Source of the DNA: Cynocephalus volans
Lineage: Eukaryota; Chordata; Mammalia; Dermoptera; Cynocephalidae
Direction: 5' to 3'
NCBI RefSeq assembly: GCF_027409185.1
Contig: NC_084463.1
Location: forward strand, 50,400,907 to 50,464,906
Length of the DNA: 64,000 nucleotides
Under the pieces are notes generated by a model, which had not been told where the DNA came from, did no database searches, and saw only the letters and a list, made by a program, of their open reading frames with translations. Positions 9,691 through 21,500 of this stretch are shown here, in pieces. The translations under genes and the position numbers were made by a program. The number at the start of each line of letters is the position of its first letter. Positions within the stretch are counted from its first letter, which is position 1.

Positions 9691-11004
9691 AGTATAGCTA
9701 CTTTTATGAAGAAACTGATTTTGTCTTGCCTTGTTGTTAAAAAATTAAATTATTATGAATTTTTCTAAATTTATCTCATTCAAAATTTATGCCCCTTCAC
9801 ACAGGCAAGAATAAAAGGGTTTCAAGTAAGTTGCTGAAAGTTTTATGCCATCTTTACATGTTTAAAATTATGAAAACCAGACATTTACTAATTTCTTATC
9901 ACTATTAAACTTGATAAATTCCTCAAATATGATAACTTATCGACAATTAGGAACCAACTAGTAATAGCAGTATTAATCTAGTAAAACAGGTTAAAAATGG
10001 GTGTGTTATGGTCATTGTTTATGTGATATATATCTTACAAAAAACCCTAGATATACAGATAGATAATATTTTGAAACATAAAGATAATTGTTTGATACAG
10101 TCTTCATGCACTACTGAGCTGCGTCAGTTGAGTTTATTTGACTGGCAGAATCACGTAACACACTGTACCAATGTTAAGTTCAAGTTAGGGGAGGAAAACA
10201 GATACATACATGCATAGGCAGTTTGCATTAGGACTCTTTATAATGACATTGGTAATGAACTATACTAAAGAATTTTGAAAAAAGTTTAATCATTAACTTT
10301 AAATTCATATTTTAAAGACAACATGATCAAAAATGGGTATCTGTAAACAATAGATGTACATATAACCTAAGCCTTATAATAATAGTTAAAGCTTGGCAAT
10401 TGCCAAATGTTGGTACTTGTTATTTTAGTGATTTTAATGCACTTTCTGCATTGTTATATTTCTATTCCATCTCTTCAGGACTTTATTCTGCTGCAGCTAT
10501 GTTAGATAGTTTTCTTCAAACAGCATACAATGTAGCATTGTTTAGACAAATATATTTCTACTGAATTAAGCTTTTAAAATACACATGAAGGGATTGAGAG
10601 ATTATGAAAAAGCAGTGACTTTTGGTGTTTTTCTATGTTACCTTTTAAAAGACAGGATAGGTTCATCAGTCAGTGAAGATCAAGCAAAAGATAAAGCCTT
10701 TTACCCTTTAATTTATATCTCGTCCCTGCCTGTTTGATTTCTTTGGTGATGTGAACTATGACTCAGCAGCACTTTTATTTGCAATTGATAGAAAATGCAT
10801 ATATATTTGAAACTTGGGGGTTTTTTTAAGGAGGCACGTTATTTTTTAATTAGAAGAAAAAAATTTAAGCAATATACCAATACATAGAAAATTATTGTAA
10901 AGTAAAAATTAGGAATTATTCTTGATGAGTACACCAGGTGAAAATGTATCTCGGAATATAAACTTCAGCAGAAATAATGAAGATCTCAAGATTTCCTTCA
11001 AATA
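9691..11004. other. AT-rich sequence, nothing recognised
   Basis: About 1.3 kb with no recognisable gene or repeat. The short frame at 10008-10217 has no known domain. Confidence 0.4.
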
Positions 11005-11345
11005 ATATCTCCAGGCAGGCAGGATGGTTGACTAGAGGTGCCTGGTGCACATCTCTCCCACAAAAAAGGGCCAAAATAAATAAACAAATAAACAGCTAAA
11101 TGTTGATGGAAGCATCTGTGGGAGAGCTCAGGAGTACAAGGGACTGGCAGGATCCCGGTGGAGCGTGAAAGCCCAGGACGGCAGCATGGAGAGAAATGAA
11201 AGGCCCCCTGCCTCAGCCACCACAGCTCTGCCACTGGAACTGGTGCAGGAGGGACATTTTCCTGTGAGGAAAGGGCAAGCAGAAGGCTCATACTGGCCCC
11301 CATTCTCACCACCTTCCTGCCAGCACTAAGAATGAAATCCTCCAA
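11005..11345 (+). mobile_element. Possible LINE-1 5' UTR-like fragment
   Basis: The block begins 'ggcaggatggttgactagag' and has the moderately GC-rich character of the 5' end of a mammalian L1. No ORF1 follows. Without a consensus I hold this loosely. Confidence 0.35.
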
Positions 11346-11499
11346 GGTTGAATCTTAAACCTCATTTACAAACAAGTAAACAGTTTTCCTTTTTCTGTGC
11401 TTTTTCAAAACAAATAATGTTCTGGGCCGGTGAGGATTGAGACTGATAAATTCTTCATATGAGAGAAAAAATAATTAATATTAACAACCACAACACATC

Positions 11500-11975
11500 T
11501 AGGAGGCATGTTCAGAGAGCCAAGCAGTAGGTAACTACCTGCGATGGCCTATCCTATTTAGCTCCCACCCAAAACACATGAGGTTCATTCTGTTCCCACC
11601 TCACTTTTCAGCATAGTGAATTTAGACTCAGACAGCTGCAGTGAAATTTCCAAGACACAGACAGCAGATGGCCGAGCCGCCACTGTGCCTTGCAGGCCAT
11701 GAGGACTAGCATACTTACCGGCTGGTGCAGGAACTGGTTGGTGCTGCCCAGGGACCAGCAGGAGCAGAGAAATGTGGTGACGTAGATGTTTCTACCTTAA
11801 AAGACTGGTTTTGGAGACTTCACCAGCATCATCTTCACATTGGGTGAGACAAAGAGGATGACAGTCAGTGGAAGCTCCATGAACCGCTCGGAGGACTGGG
11901 ATCTGCAGGTGATACGAACAAGTGTCAGCCTTTCTGGAACTTGTACAGAAGGGGCACGGATGCTTCTAGAGAGAA
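11500..11975. repeat. Duplicated block, copy A (partner at 60500-60999)
   Basis: About 475 bp is clearly homologous to 60500-60999 in the same orientation. Shared words include 'caggaactggttggtgctgc' (versus caggaactggttagtggtgc) and 'agaaatgtggtgac'. Part of it (about 11560-11690) is a minus-strand MIR. Homology continues for about 270 bp beyond the MIR, so the pair is more than two independent MIR insertions. Copy A carries about 40 bp near 11850 that copy B lacks. Confidence 0.75.
11560..11690 (-). mobile_element. MIR SINE remnant
   Basis: Minus-strand MIR core: a segment equivalent to 'gaggaaactgaggctcagag' and then 'cacagctagtaagtggcaga' is recognisable, more clearly in the paralogue at 60600-60690. 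Confidence 0.6.
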
Positions 11976-12047
11976 ATATTCTAAGTGTTGTAAAGACAAT
12001 TGGGGGAAGGGGCACAATTAGATAATCAGTAATTTTTAAATAATTAT

Positions 12048-12362
12048 TTGTGAGGCCATTAGGCTGAGATGGCTCTACTGTTTTTCATTTCTAAGTTGCA
12101 AACTGACACTTAACTCAGAGTAACATAACCTATCAGACACTGTCAACCAGACTTTAACTAAGAACTTTCCACTTAAACCAATTAATATTTTATTTATTTT
12201 TCAATTGTGAATACGTTATAAAACTTTTCCCTTCATATTCTCTTGGTGGAACTCTAAACCACTTGTGGTTTGCTGCTGTCTAATTTATGAATTGCTGTTT
12301 GTTCAAATAAACTCTTTGAAACTTTAATGTGCCTAAGCTTATTTTTAATAGTTTTGGAAACA
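12048..12362 (+). mobile_element. Possible class I LTR
   Basis: A roughly 315-bp block starts TGTGAGGCC and ends ..ttggaaaca. It contains 'ttcaaataaactctttgaaa', a polyadenylation region typical of gammaretroviral LTRs. Boundaries are guesses and no target duplication was found. Confidence 0.4.
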
Positions 12363-12841
12363 GAAGGAGGATTCAAAAGAGATCCCTTGATGGTGACGCA
12401 CTGGAGCAATAAGAAATTAGATATGGGTCCTCGCCTGAACCCCTTGTGCTTACTGTTTTCTTGCTGTGCATTTGCAGGCCACCAATAGTAGGTCCCATTT
12501 GGATCCAAGCTCAGCAACTTAACATTCTGAGATCTCTAACCCTGCAGGCTATTGTAGGTGCCTAGAATTTTAATGGAGGTGTCAGGACAATGATTTGTTA
12601 CATGAAGCGGCCTCATAAAGACTTGCCCAGAAAAACAAAAAGAAAAAGAAAAAAACACTTGTAAAGGTGTTACTGGGCCTAGGATGCCAGGTTCTTTGGG
12701 GGTCAATGTCATAGAAATGAATACTGAACCTACAGAGAGAGTGAGCAATCTAAGTTTACTGAAAGACTGCTGTGCACACAGGAGTCAACACAAAGGATGA
12801 GTGTTCCTCCCTGAGTGCTCAGTGCAAGTGGTTCTTAAGGC
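12363..12841. other. Unassigned; possibly ERV internal remnant
   Basis: Follows the possible LTR. No retroviral motif is legible and no ORF is convincing. Confidence 0.25.
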
Positions 12842-12856
12842 AAAAGAAAAGGGCTG

Positions 12857-14110
12857 AACTAATTTACAGTCCCACCAACAGTGTAGAAGCGTTCCCCTTT
12901 CCCCACATCCTTGCCAGCATTTGTTGTTCAGTCTTTTTGATAATGGCCATTCTAACCGGGGTGAGATGATATCTCAATGTGGTTTTGGTTTGCCTTTCTC
13001 TGATGACTAGTCATGTTGAGCATTTTTTCATGTACCAGTATGCCATTTGTTTGTCTTCCTTTGAAAATTATCTATTCATCGCCTTTGCCCATTTTTTGAT
13101 TGGATTATTTGGGGTAATTTTTACAGTATAGTTGTTCTTTATATATTTATATATAATATATATATATATATATATAATTTATATATCCCTTGTTGGATGT
13201 ATAGTTTGAAAATATTTTCTCCCATTCCATAGGGTGTCTTTCTGCTCTGCTGATTGTTTCCTTTGCCATACAGAAACTTTTTACTTTGATACAGTCCCAT
13301 TTGTTTATCTTTTCTTTTGTTGCTTCTGCTTTTGGGATCTTCTTCATAAGTAAATTAGCACAGCCATTATGGAAAACAGTATGGAGTTTCCTGAAACTAC
13401 AAATGGAACTACCATATGATCCAGCTATCCCACACTTGGCATGTATCCAAAGGAGTGGAAATCATCATGCTGAAGGGACAGCTGCACTCCCATGTTCACC
13501 ACAGCTCTATCTATGATGGCCAAAATATGGAACCAGCCTAAGTGCCCATTGACAGATGACTAGATAAGGAAAATATGGTATATATACACAATTAAATACT
13601 ATTCAGCCATAAAAAAGAATGAAATTATGGCATTTGCATCAACAGGGATGAGTCTGGAGAAAATTATCTTAAGTGAAATACAGCAGTCAAAGAAAGAAAT
13701 CCTGCATGTTCTCACTCATAACTAGGTGCTAGGAAGGAAGGAAGGAAGGAAGGAAGGAAGGAAGGAAGGAAGGAAGGAAGGAAGGAAGGAAAGAAGGAAG
13801 GAAGGAAGGAAAGAAAGAAGGAAGGAAGGAAAGAAGGAAGGAAGGAAGAAGAGAGAGAGGGAGAGGGGGAGAGAGAGAGAAAAAAAAAGAAAGAAGGAAA
13901 GAAAGAAAGAAAAGAAAGAGAAAGAAAGAAAAAAGAAAAGCCCAAAACAATATGTTCAACTTTCAGGAGAGAACAAACCTAAGGATACTAGAGATTGGGG
14001 GAGGCAGGTGGAGGTTTGGTAGGGATAGTTTGGGTAAAGGGCATAAAGAAAAACCACAATTTTTAATAATGAATATGATTATAATAAATGATCTTTTTAA
14101 AAAAAAAAAG
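12857..14110 (+). mobile_element. 5'-inverted (twin-primed) LINE-1
   Basis: Positions 12857-13348 are L1 in minus orientation. From about 13349 onward the sequence is L1 in plus orientation. The two parts are adjacent in an uninterrupted L1: the inverted part ends, in sense, at the same 'gtaaattag' segment where the plus part starts. This is the signature of twin priming during L1 insertion. The flanks aaaagaaaagggct (12842-12855) and aaagaaaagagct (14111-14123) look like the target duplication. The inverted part contains a TA-rich stretch (13147-13180) and the 3' UTR contains a GGAA array. Confidence 0.85.
13731..13945 (+). repeat. (GGAA)n / (GA)n microsatellite
   Basis: About 120 bp of GGAA repeats with AAGA interruptions, then GA-rich and AAAG-rich tracts to about 13940, inside the L1 3' UTR. 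The reading frames across it are artefacts. Confidence 0.95.
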
Positions 14111-14123
14111 AAAGAAAAGAGCT

Positions 14124-14329
14124 GGGTAGAGGGCTTGGGAAAGAGGACGAGATCTCTAATCTCATGGTGGGGTCTTTGCCAGTTGATCACGAGGCAACTA
14201 CTTTCATCTTCAGCAGGTGGGGGCTTCGTCGTTCTTTTGAGGCCTGTAGGAGGAGGTTTACACGGGATTAAGCATCGCTGGGTAATGCTGTGCTTGTGGG
14301 AAGGGGACATACAGGCTGGTCGTTAAGGC
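14124..14329. other. Unassigned; possible outer part of an ERV LTR
   Basis: Lies between the twin-primed L1 and the recognisable LTR fragment. It may be the 5' part of that LTR, but I see no match to the related LTR at 61000-61568. Confidence 0.3.
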
Positions 14330-14815
14330 TTATCTTTAACTCCTGCCCTCCGTGATGTTTCCTGGGACAGGACATGTTCTGTTGCCTCTTGTGTCCCTGC
14401 TGCATTTCCAGCACATAGACTACTACTGGGTTCTCAGTGTGGACAACAAAATGGAGTCTGTCCTGTCAGCCTTATCCTTCCTCCTGCCTCAATGTGCCTT
14501 TCTACTCCTTTAGGAGCCCTCCACAGCTCACATCCTTCTCCCTCCTCTTTCCATTTCTCATGTTTCATTCCTTCAATCCCCTCTTTAAACCCCCTCAGTA
14601 AATCTGAGTCTTTGAGATGGCTTTAGTCTGGCCATTTTCCTTCAGGTTTACTGGAGAGATGGGTTAGGCCAATGTCTCTCCTCAGGTCACCGATAGTCCT
14701 GAATAAATGCTGACTTTCCATTCCAACCACCATTTGACTTTTGGGTTGTTTGTTTTTGTTTGAGGGGAGGCAGCTGGACTTGGGTTTGGTGACAGATTTG
14801 GGGGAGCTTCAGACA
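14330..14815 (+). mobile_element. ERV LTR 3' part plus leader, related to 61000 ERV
   Basis: From about 14515 this parallels 61380-61610: 'gagccct..ctcacatcc', a 'cctcagtaaatct' segment, 'accaccatttgacttttggg', then a leader reading 'ggcagctggacttggg..ggtgacagattt'. In the other copy this leader follows the LTR end directly. So this is a second, truncated member of the same class I ERV family. It is cut off at about 14815 by an L1. Confidence 0.65.
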
Positions 14816-14829
14816 GTAGCAAAGTGCCC

Positions 14830-15585
14830 TCTCCATAGCAGTTTCTCAGACAACTGCAGACAGAACTGCCATGTGGTCCAGCATTCTCACCACTGGGTAT
14901 ATACCCAATGGGAAAAAATCAACATGTCAAAGGGATACCTGAACTCCCATATTTATCACAGCTCTGTTCACAGTGGCTGGGATTTGGTACCAATCTAAAT
15001 GCCCACCAACGGATGATCGGATAAAGAAATGTGGTATATACACACAATGAAATACCACTCATCCATAGGGGAAAAAATCATTCTGTGAAACACAGCAACA
15101 TGGTTGAGCTTGGAGAGAATTGTGTTAAGTGAAATAAGCCAGGCATGGAATAAGAAGTGACACGTTTTCACTCAAATGTGGGAGTATATAATCATAACCA
15201 TAATAATAACAATAAAGTTGAGCTTTTAGAAGTAAAGAGAACTTTAGTTACTGGAGGAAGGAAAAAGGAGGGGATGGGGGATAGTGAGAGGTTGGTTAAT
15301 AGATACAATATTACAGCTAAATAGGAAAATTAAGTTCTATTCATGCACAGTAGTGCTAGGCATGTCTAGTTAACAGTAATCTATTGTATGTTGTGCGATG
15401 GCTAAAAGAGAGGAGCTTAAATGTTCTCATCACACACACACACAAAAAGACAAATTTTTCAGTGATGAATTTGCTAATCACACTGATTTGATCACTATTC
15501 TTTGTACATGTACTGAAATATAACTGTGTACTCCATAAATATGTAAAATCAATACATTTCAATTAAATTTTTAAATATTAGAAAA
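14830..15585 (+). mobile_element. LINE-1 3' end
   Basis: Follows the L1 ORF2 C-terminus ('ccactgggtatatacccaat') into the 3' UTR and ends with 'tcaattaaatttttaaatat'. 5'-truncated and with no coding capacity. Confidence 0.85.
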
Positions 15586-15589
15586 AAGT

Positions 15590-16165
15590 AGGTTTTTTTC
15601 CCTTTTCATTGTTGCATAGTGTTTCATTGTGTGGATGTATCCCAATTTATTTGTCCATTTGATTTTTGATGGACATTGGTTTGATTTTTTAAATTTTGGC
15701 TATTACACATCAAGCCACCATGGACCTTCATGTACAAATCTTTATATGGAATATGTATTCATTTCTGTTGAGTGGATACCCAGGAATGGAATGGCTGGGT
15801 CAAATCGTAGGTATAATTTTTTTAAGAAACTGCCAAACCGGCTTTCAAAGTGATTGTGCCACCCTGAATTGCTATTGGCAATGTATAAGAATTCCAATTG
15901 CCTTATGTCCTCACAAACGCTTGATATTGTCAATCTTTGTAATTTTAGGCATTCTGGTGGTGTGTGGTGACCTCTTGTGGCGATTTTGATTTGTACTCTC
16001 TAATGGCAAGTAATGATCTTTGTATATGCTCATTTGTCATCCATATATCTTCTTTGTAGAAGTAGCTGTTCAGTTATTTTGCCCATTTTTAGTAAAGGCT
16101 GTCTTCTTTTTTATTTAGAAGATGTATTTTTATTTTCTAGATAGAAATCCTTTGTCTGATTAAAG
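15590..16165 (-). mobile_element. Old LINE-1 fragment, antisense
   Basis: The plus strand shows the antisense L1 pattern: 'gagtggatacccaggaatgg', 'ctgccaaaccggctttcaaa', and 'aaatcctttgtctgatt' at the end. Diverged. No reading frame survives. Confidence 0.75.
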
Positions 16166-16529
16166 TTTTTCAAAGATTTTCATGAAGGACACTCTGTCTT
16201 CCACATGCACAGATCCCTAATGGGTTTGGACTTTGTGATCTGACCACCAGACCCCAGTTCTCTGGTGGCTCTTGGTTCTGACACTGACTGTATGTTCCTC
16301 CTTTTTCCTTCTAGTATAAAAATATTTTTACCCTGAACCTAGAGGAGATCTGCATGATGTAGACACTTCAGCCAGGCACGAGGGAGAAGCTGGGGCAGTC
16401 CCTGGGGCCAGCTCTCCAGGGTAGAACCATCCCGCACTTCTCGACCTTCCATTGCTTATACTGGGACTTCACCTCCTTCCCACAGTTCCTGGATCAGCTC
16501 TTCAGTAGGTGAGTGTCTGTTTCCTCCAA
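16166..16529 (+). other. Unassigned; contains an exon-like stretch
   Basis: No repeat recognised. A pyrimidine tract and AG near 16300-16315 and an AG|gtgagt donor near 16508-16514 bracket about 195 bp. The second half of this (16390-16510) has an open frame. I recognise no protein and the first half is AT-rich, so this is only a weak exon candidate. Confidence 0.2.
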
Positions 16530-16725
16530 GGCACAGTGGTAACTCTGCCACCTACTGGTGTCTTGGGGATGTCACTGAAGCACCCTGAGATGCAGTCTGC
16601 TCCTCCAAAAAAGTGGGGTGGCAATAGGATGAACCTTATAGACTTTTGTAGTGACTAAATGGCTTAAGACATGGCAAGCAGATACCTAGTGCCCGGCTGT
16701 GTGTACAGATCTGCAGGACGTGTTG
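16530..16725 (+). mobile_element. MIR SINE remnant
   Basis: Plus-strand MIR order is visible: 'ctctgccacctactggtgtc', then the 'cagtctgctcctccaaaaa' equivalent of the MIR core, and a 3' part ending 'ctagtgcccggc'. Confidence 0.6.
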
Positions 16726-17035
16726 TAGTTGTTCACATTTATTACTTTTATTCCCCATTTCCCTAAAGAAGCTCTCTTCCTCATGCCTCGGTGCATCATC
16801 AGGTGATCCATCTTACGGACTCAGTGACTCACCCCATCCTTTCTCTCCTCATTGCCTTTGCTTTCAGCTGATTCTCTCTGATGCCCTGTTTTCCTTTAGA
16901 AATTGTGGTCAACATTTATTAACAGACTAAAATCTAATATAAACTGTTACAATGCAATTTAATCATTTTGTATAAGTTTTAGACTGGTTAAATATCATTA
17001 TTCTGAAAAATAACTTAAATTATAGCTATTTTTAA
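16726..17035. other. AT-rich sequence, nothing recognised
   Basis: About 300 bp with no feature that I can support. Confidence 0.4.
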
Positions 17036-18573
17036 TTTTTTATTTTAATTTATCAATATGCAGTATATTTGATTTTCATGTCCCTCTATCAATTTCTCCT
17101 TTTCTTCCCTTCCTCTCCCTCCCCCCCATCAACATCATATCTGTTCACGTGTCTTAACAAAATCAAGGAATTGTGATTGTTCTGTCTGCTTCCCCCCATT
17201 CATTTATTTACTTATTGTTATTAGTTCCCACAAATAAGTGAGAACGTGCAATATTTCTCTTTCCGTGGATGGCTTATTTCACTTAATATAATTTTTTCTA
17301 AGTCCATCCATGTTGCTGCGAATGGTAGTATTCCTTTTTTTTTTATAACTGAGTAGTATTCCATTGTGTATATATACCGCATTTTCCCTATCCACTCATC
17401 TGATGATGGACATTTAGGCTGGTTCCAACTCTTGGCTATTGCAAATAATGGTGCAATAAACATGGGAGTGCAGGTATCCCTTCAACATGAAGATTTCCAT
17501 TCCTCTGTGTATATTCCAGCAGTGGGATAGCTGGGTCATATGGTAGATCTATCTGCAATTGTTTGAGGAAACTCCGTACCATTTTCCATAGAGGTTGCAC
17601 CATTTTGCAGTCCCACCAACAGCATAGCATGTTCCTTTTTCTCCACATCCTCCCCAGCATTTGTCGTTTTTACTCTTTTGGATATTAGCCATCCTCACTG
17701 GAGTGAGATGGTATCTCAGAGTGGTCTTGATTTGCATTTCCCAAATGCTGAGTGATGTTGAGCATTTTTCCATGTGTCTGCTAGTCATTCACGTGTCTTT
17801 CTTGGAGAAATGCCTATTTAGCTCCCTTGCCCATTTTTTGATTGGGTTACTTGGTATTTTTTACTGTTAAGTTGAGTTCCTTGTATATTCTTGAGATTAA
17901 TCCTTTGTCAGGTCTATATTTTGCAAATATTTTCTATGACTTTGTTGATTGTCTTTTTCTCTGTTGTTTCTTTTGCTGTGCAGAAGCATTTTAGTTTGAT
18001 ATAATCCCATTTGTTTATTTTTCCTTCAGTTGCCTGTGCTTTGGGAGTGCTATTCATAAAGTCTGTACCCACTCCTAGTTTCTGGAGTGTTTCACCTATG
18101 TTTTCTTTAAGGAGATTTATTGTTTCAGGATTTATATTTAATTCTTTAATACATTTTGAGTTGATTTTGGTATATGGTGAGAGGTACAGATTTGCTTTCA
18201 TTCTCCTCCATATGGATATCCAATTTTCCCAACACCATTTACTGAAGAGGCAGTCTCTTTCCCAGTGTGTGGTCTTGGCTCCTTTGTCAAAGATCAGATG
18301 GCTGTATGTGCATGAGTTGATTTCTAGATTCTCTATTCTGTTCCATTGGTCCAGTGTCTGTTTTTATGCCAGTACCATGCTGTTTTGATTACTATTGCTT
18401 TATAGTATATTTTAAAGTCAGGTAGTGTTATGCTTCCAGCTTTCTTTTTTTTCTCTGAATTGCTTTGACTATTTGTAGTCTTTTGTTCTTCCATATGAAT
18501 GTTAAAAATGTTTACTCCAATTTTGAGAAAAATGTCATTGGAATTTTGATGGGGATTACATTTAATCTGTAGA

Positions 18574-19011
18574 TCATTTGGGGTAGTGTGGACATTTTTC
18601 CTTCTCTTCCCTGATTGCTCTGGCTAGTACTTCCAGCACTATATTGAACAGAAGTATTGAGAGTGGGCATCCTTGTATTCTTTCTATTCTTAAGGAAAAG
18701 GCTTTCAATTTTTCTCCATTCAGGATGTTGGCAGTGGGTTTGTCATATATGGCTTTAATTGTGTTGTGATACTTTCCTTCTATACCAAATTTATAGAGAG
18801 TCTTTATCATGAATGAATGTTGAATTTTGTCAAATGCTTTTTCAGCATCTATAGAGATGAGCATATGGTCTTTGTCTTTGATTTTATTGATGGGGTGTAT
18901 CACATATATTGATTTGCTTACATTGAACCACCCTTGCATCCCTGGGATGAATCCCACTTGATCATGGTGGATGTACTCTATTAGGTAGTATTTTACTGAG
19001 GATTTTTGCAT
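18574..19011 (-). pseudogene. L1 ORF2 reverse transcriptase fragment
   Basis: A 145-residue open remnant of the L1 ORF2p RT domain. Motifs include H-D-Q-V-G-F-I-P-G and [12 protein letters not shown] (RT motif A with its catalytic Asp), then Q-G-C-P-L-S. Motif C (F-A-D-D) is absent because of the deletion near 18600. ORF2p normally copies L1 RNA at the nick site. This piece cannot do so. Confidence 0.9.
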
Positions 19012-19126
19012 CTCTATCCATCAACGGTATTGGCCTGTATTATTCTTTTTTTGTTGTATCTTTTTCTGGTTTTGGTATCAGGGTGAATTTTGCCTCAAAG
19101 AATGAGTTTGGGAGAATGACCTCTGT

Positions 19127-19747
19127 TTAAATTTTTTGGAATAGTTTGTGGAGAGTTGGTAGTAATTCTTCTTTAATGGTTTGGTGGAATTCTGCAGTGA
19201 AGCCATTCAGTCCCAGGCTTTTCTTTGTTGGGAGACTGCTGATAACAGCTTCAATCTCTTTGATAGTTACTGGTCTGTTCAAATTATCTATGTCTTCTTT
19301 TCTCAGTATTGGTAGTTTGTGTGTGTCAAAAAATGTATTCATTTCCTCCAGGCTTTCAAATTTGTTGGTGTATAGTTGTTTAGAGTAGTCTCTAATGATT
19401 CCTTGTATTTCTGAGGTATCACTTGTAATATCACCATTTTCATTTCTAATTTTTGCTATTTGAGTCTTCCCTCTTCTTTTTTTCATTAGCCTTGCTAATG
19501 GTTTGTCAATTTTATTTATCTTTTCAAAAAAACACCTTTTTGTTTCATTGATGTGTTTTATCATTTTCTGTGTTTCTATTTCATTTAGTTCTGCTCTGAT
19601 CTTAATTGTTTCTTTACATCTATTAACTTTGGGTTTGGATTGTTCCTGCTTTTCTAATTCTTTAAGATGAAGTGTTAAGTTGTTTGCTTGCCATCTTTCC
19701 ATTCTTCTGAGGTAAGCATTTAGTGCAATAAATTTCTCCCTTAGCAC
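19127..19747 (-). pseudogene. L1 ORF2 fragment between EN and RT
   Basis: A 206-residue open remnant of ORF2p between the endonuclease and RT. It includes the motif [13 protein letters not shown], which is the P-G-P-D-G-F-T-A-E-F region with changes. It runs in the same direction as the RT fragment, but in a different register because of intervening stops. Confidence 0.9.
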
Positions 19748-20211
19748 TGCTTTTGCAGTATCTGACAGGTTTTGTATGACGTGTCATTATTTTCATAAGT
19801 TTCAATAAATTTTTTGATTCTCTGTTTAATTTTTTCTTGAACCCATGTGTCATTAAGTAGAATGTTGTTTAATTTCCATGTATTTGCATAGTTTCCAGAG
19901 TTTATTTGTTATTGATTTCTAGTTTTAATCCATTGTGGTTAAAAAAAATACATGGAATAATTCGAATTTTTAAAAATTTTTTGAGAATTATTTGTTACCT
20001 AGCATGTGGTCTATCCTGGAGAATGTTTCATGTGCTGAAGAGAAGAATTAATTTTCTAACATTATTGGATGAAATGTTCTGTATACATCTGCCAAGTCCA
20101 GTTGGTCTGAAGTGCTATTTAGGTCTTGTTTTTCTCTGCAGATTTTTTGCATAGATCTGTCCAATGTGGAGAGTGGGGTGTTCCCATCCCCAGCTATTTT
20201 GGCATTAGTGT

Positions 20212-20640
20212 CTATATCTTTCTTAGGTCTAATAGTGTTTGTTTTATGAATCTGGCTGCTCCAAAGTTGGGTGCATATATATTTATGATTGTTATGTCTT
20301 CTTGTTTGGTAGACTCTTTTATCACAATATAGAGGCCTTTTTTATCTTTTTTTGTGGTTTTTGGTTTAAAGTCCACTGTATCTGATATAAGAATAGCTAC
20401 TCCAAGTCTTTCTTCATCTCTGTTTGCGTGGTATATCTTTTTCCATCCTTTCACTCTTGGTGTATGTTTTTTTTTTTACAGGTGAGGTGGGTCTTTTGAA
20501 GGCAGCATATTGTTGGGTCCATCTTTTTAATCCAATCAGTCAGTCTGTGTCTTTTGAGTGGAGAATTCAAAGCTTTTAGATTAAAGGTTATTGTTGAAAG
20601 ATATTGATTTACTCCTGGCATTATACTAATTTTTCTTTGG
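20212..20640 (-). pseudogene. L1 ORF2 endonuclease fragment
   Basis: An apurinic-like endonuclease (EN) remnant. An 80-residue open piece (20212-20454) carries 'GVAILISDTVDF' and the I-I-N-I-Y-A-P-N motif typical of L1 EN. The upstream portion to about 20640 is readable as EN N-terminus but is interrupted. Confidence 0.85.
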
Positions 20641-21500
20641 ATGTTTTAAATATGTGTTCCTTTCTTTCTGATTTACTTATTTTCTTCTGTGTTTGTTGTT
20701 TTCTTAGAATAGTGGATGAACTTTGTTTCTGTCTTTATTATTAACATTTTGTTTTACTAGTGGATTCTGTTCTACTTTGAATATTCATGGTAGAGATGGT
20801 TGTTTTTCAGGTATGAAACCCAGTACTCCCTGGAGAATTTCTTGTAAGGCTGGTCATGAGGTAGTGAATTCCCACAATTTTTGCTTGTCTGGGAAATATA
20901 CTATTTGTCCTTTGTTTTGGAAGGATAGCCTTGCTGGGTAAAGTATTCTTGGCCAGCAAATTTTGTCTTTTATTATTTTGAATATATCATTCCATTCTCT
21001 TCTGGCTTTTAGGGTTTCTGAGGAAAAGTCTGATGATAGTCTGATAGGGGTTCCCTTATAGGTGGCGTCATGCTTCTCTTGCAGCTTTTAAGATTCTCTC
21101 TTTGTCTTTGAGTTTTGCCAATTTAACTATAAAATATCTTGGAGAGGACTTTTTGGGGTTGAATATATTGGGAGATCTTTGAGCTTCCTAAATCTGAAGA
21201 TCTGTATCTCTCCATATAGCTGGGAAATTTTCTGCTATTATTTCATTGAATATGTTTGCAATGCCATTTCCTTTTTCTTCCCCTCTCTGGAATCCCCATG
21301 ATTTGGATATTGGAGTGCTAGAGGTTGTCTGTTATCTCACTTAGATTCTCTTCACATTTTAAAATTCATTTTTCTTTTCTTTTTTTGTCCACCTGTGTTA
21401 TTTTGAACATGCCATCTTTAAGGTCAGATATTCTCTCTTCTACTTGATCTAGCCTGCTGGTTAAGCTCTCTGTTGTGTGAGTTCAAGAAGGGTTTGTTTT

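Larger units (their letters stand above)
17036..21500 (-). mobile_element. Large LINE-1, minus strand
   Basis: The 3' UTR is at the left (17036-17280, with the antisense 'ccacaaataagtgagaacg' pattern). ORF2 follows to about 20650 and ORF1-like sequence to about 21500. The 5' UTR is not seen. Frames are broken. The largest pieces are the RT region (18574-19011), the segment between endonuclease and RT (19127-19747) and part of the endonuclease (20212-20454). At about 18600 the sequence jumps from the ORF2 C-terminal part straight to the RT palm, which removes the F-A-D-D catalytic box. The element therefore cannot be active. Confidence 0.9.

Noticed and set aside
13712..14022. Arg/Lys/Glu-rich and Pro/Ser/Phe-rich open frames
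   Set aside because: Translation of the GGAA/GA microsatellite.
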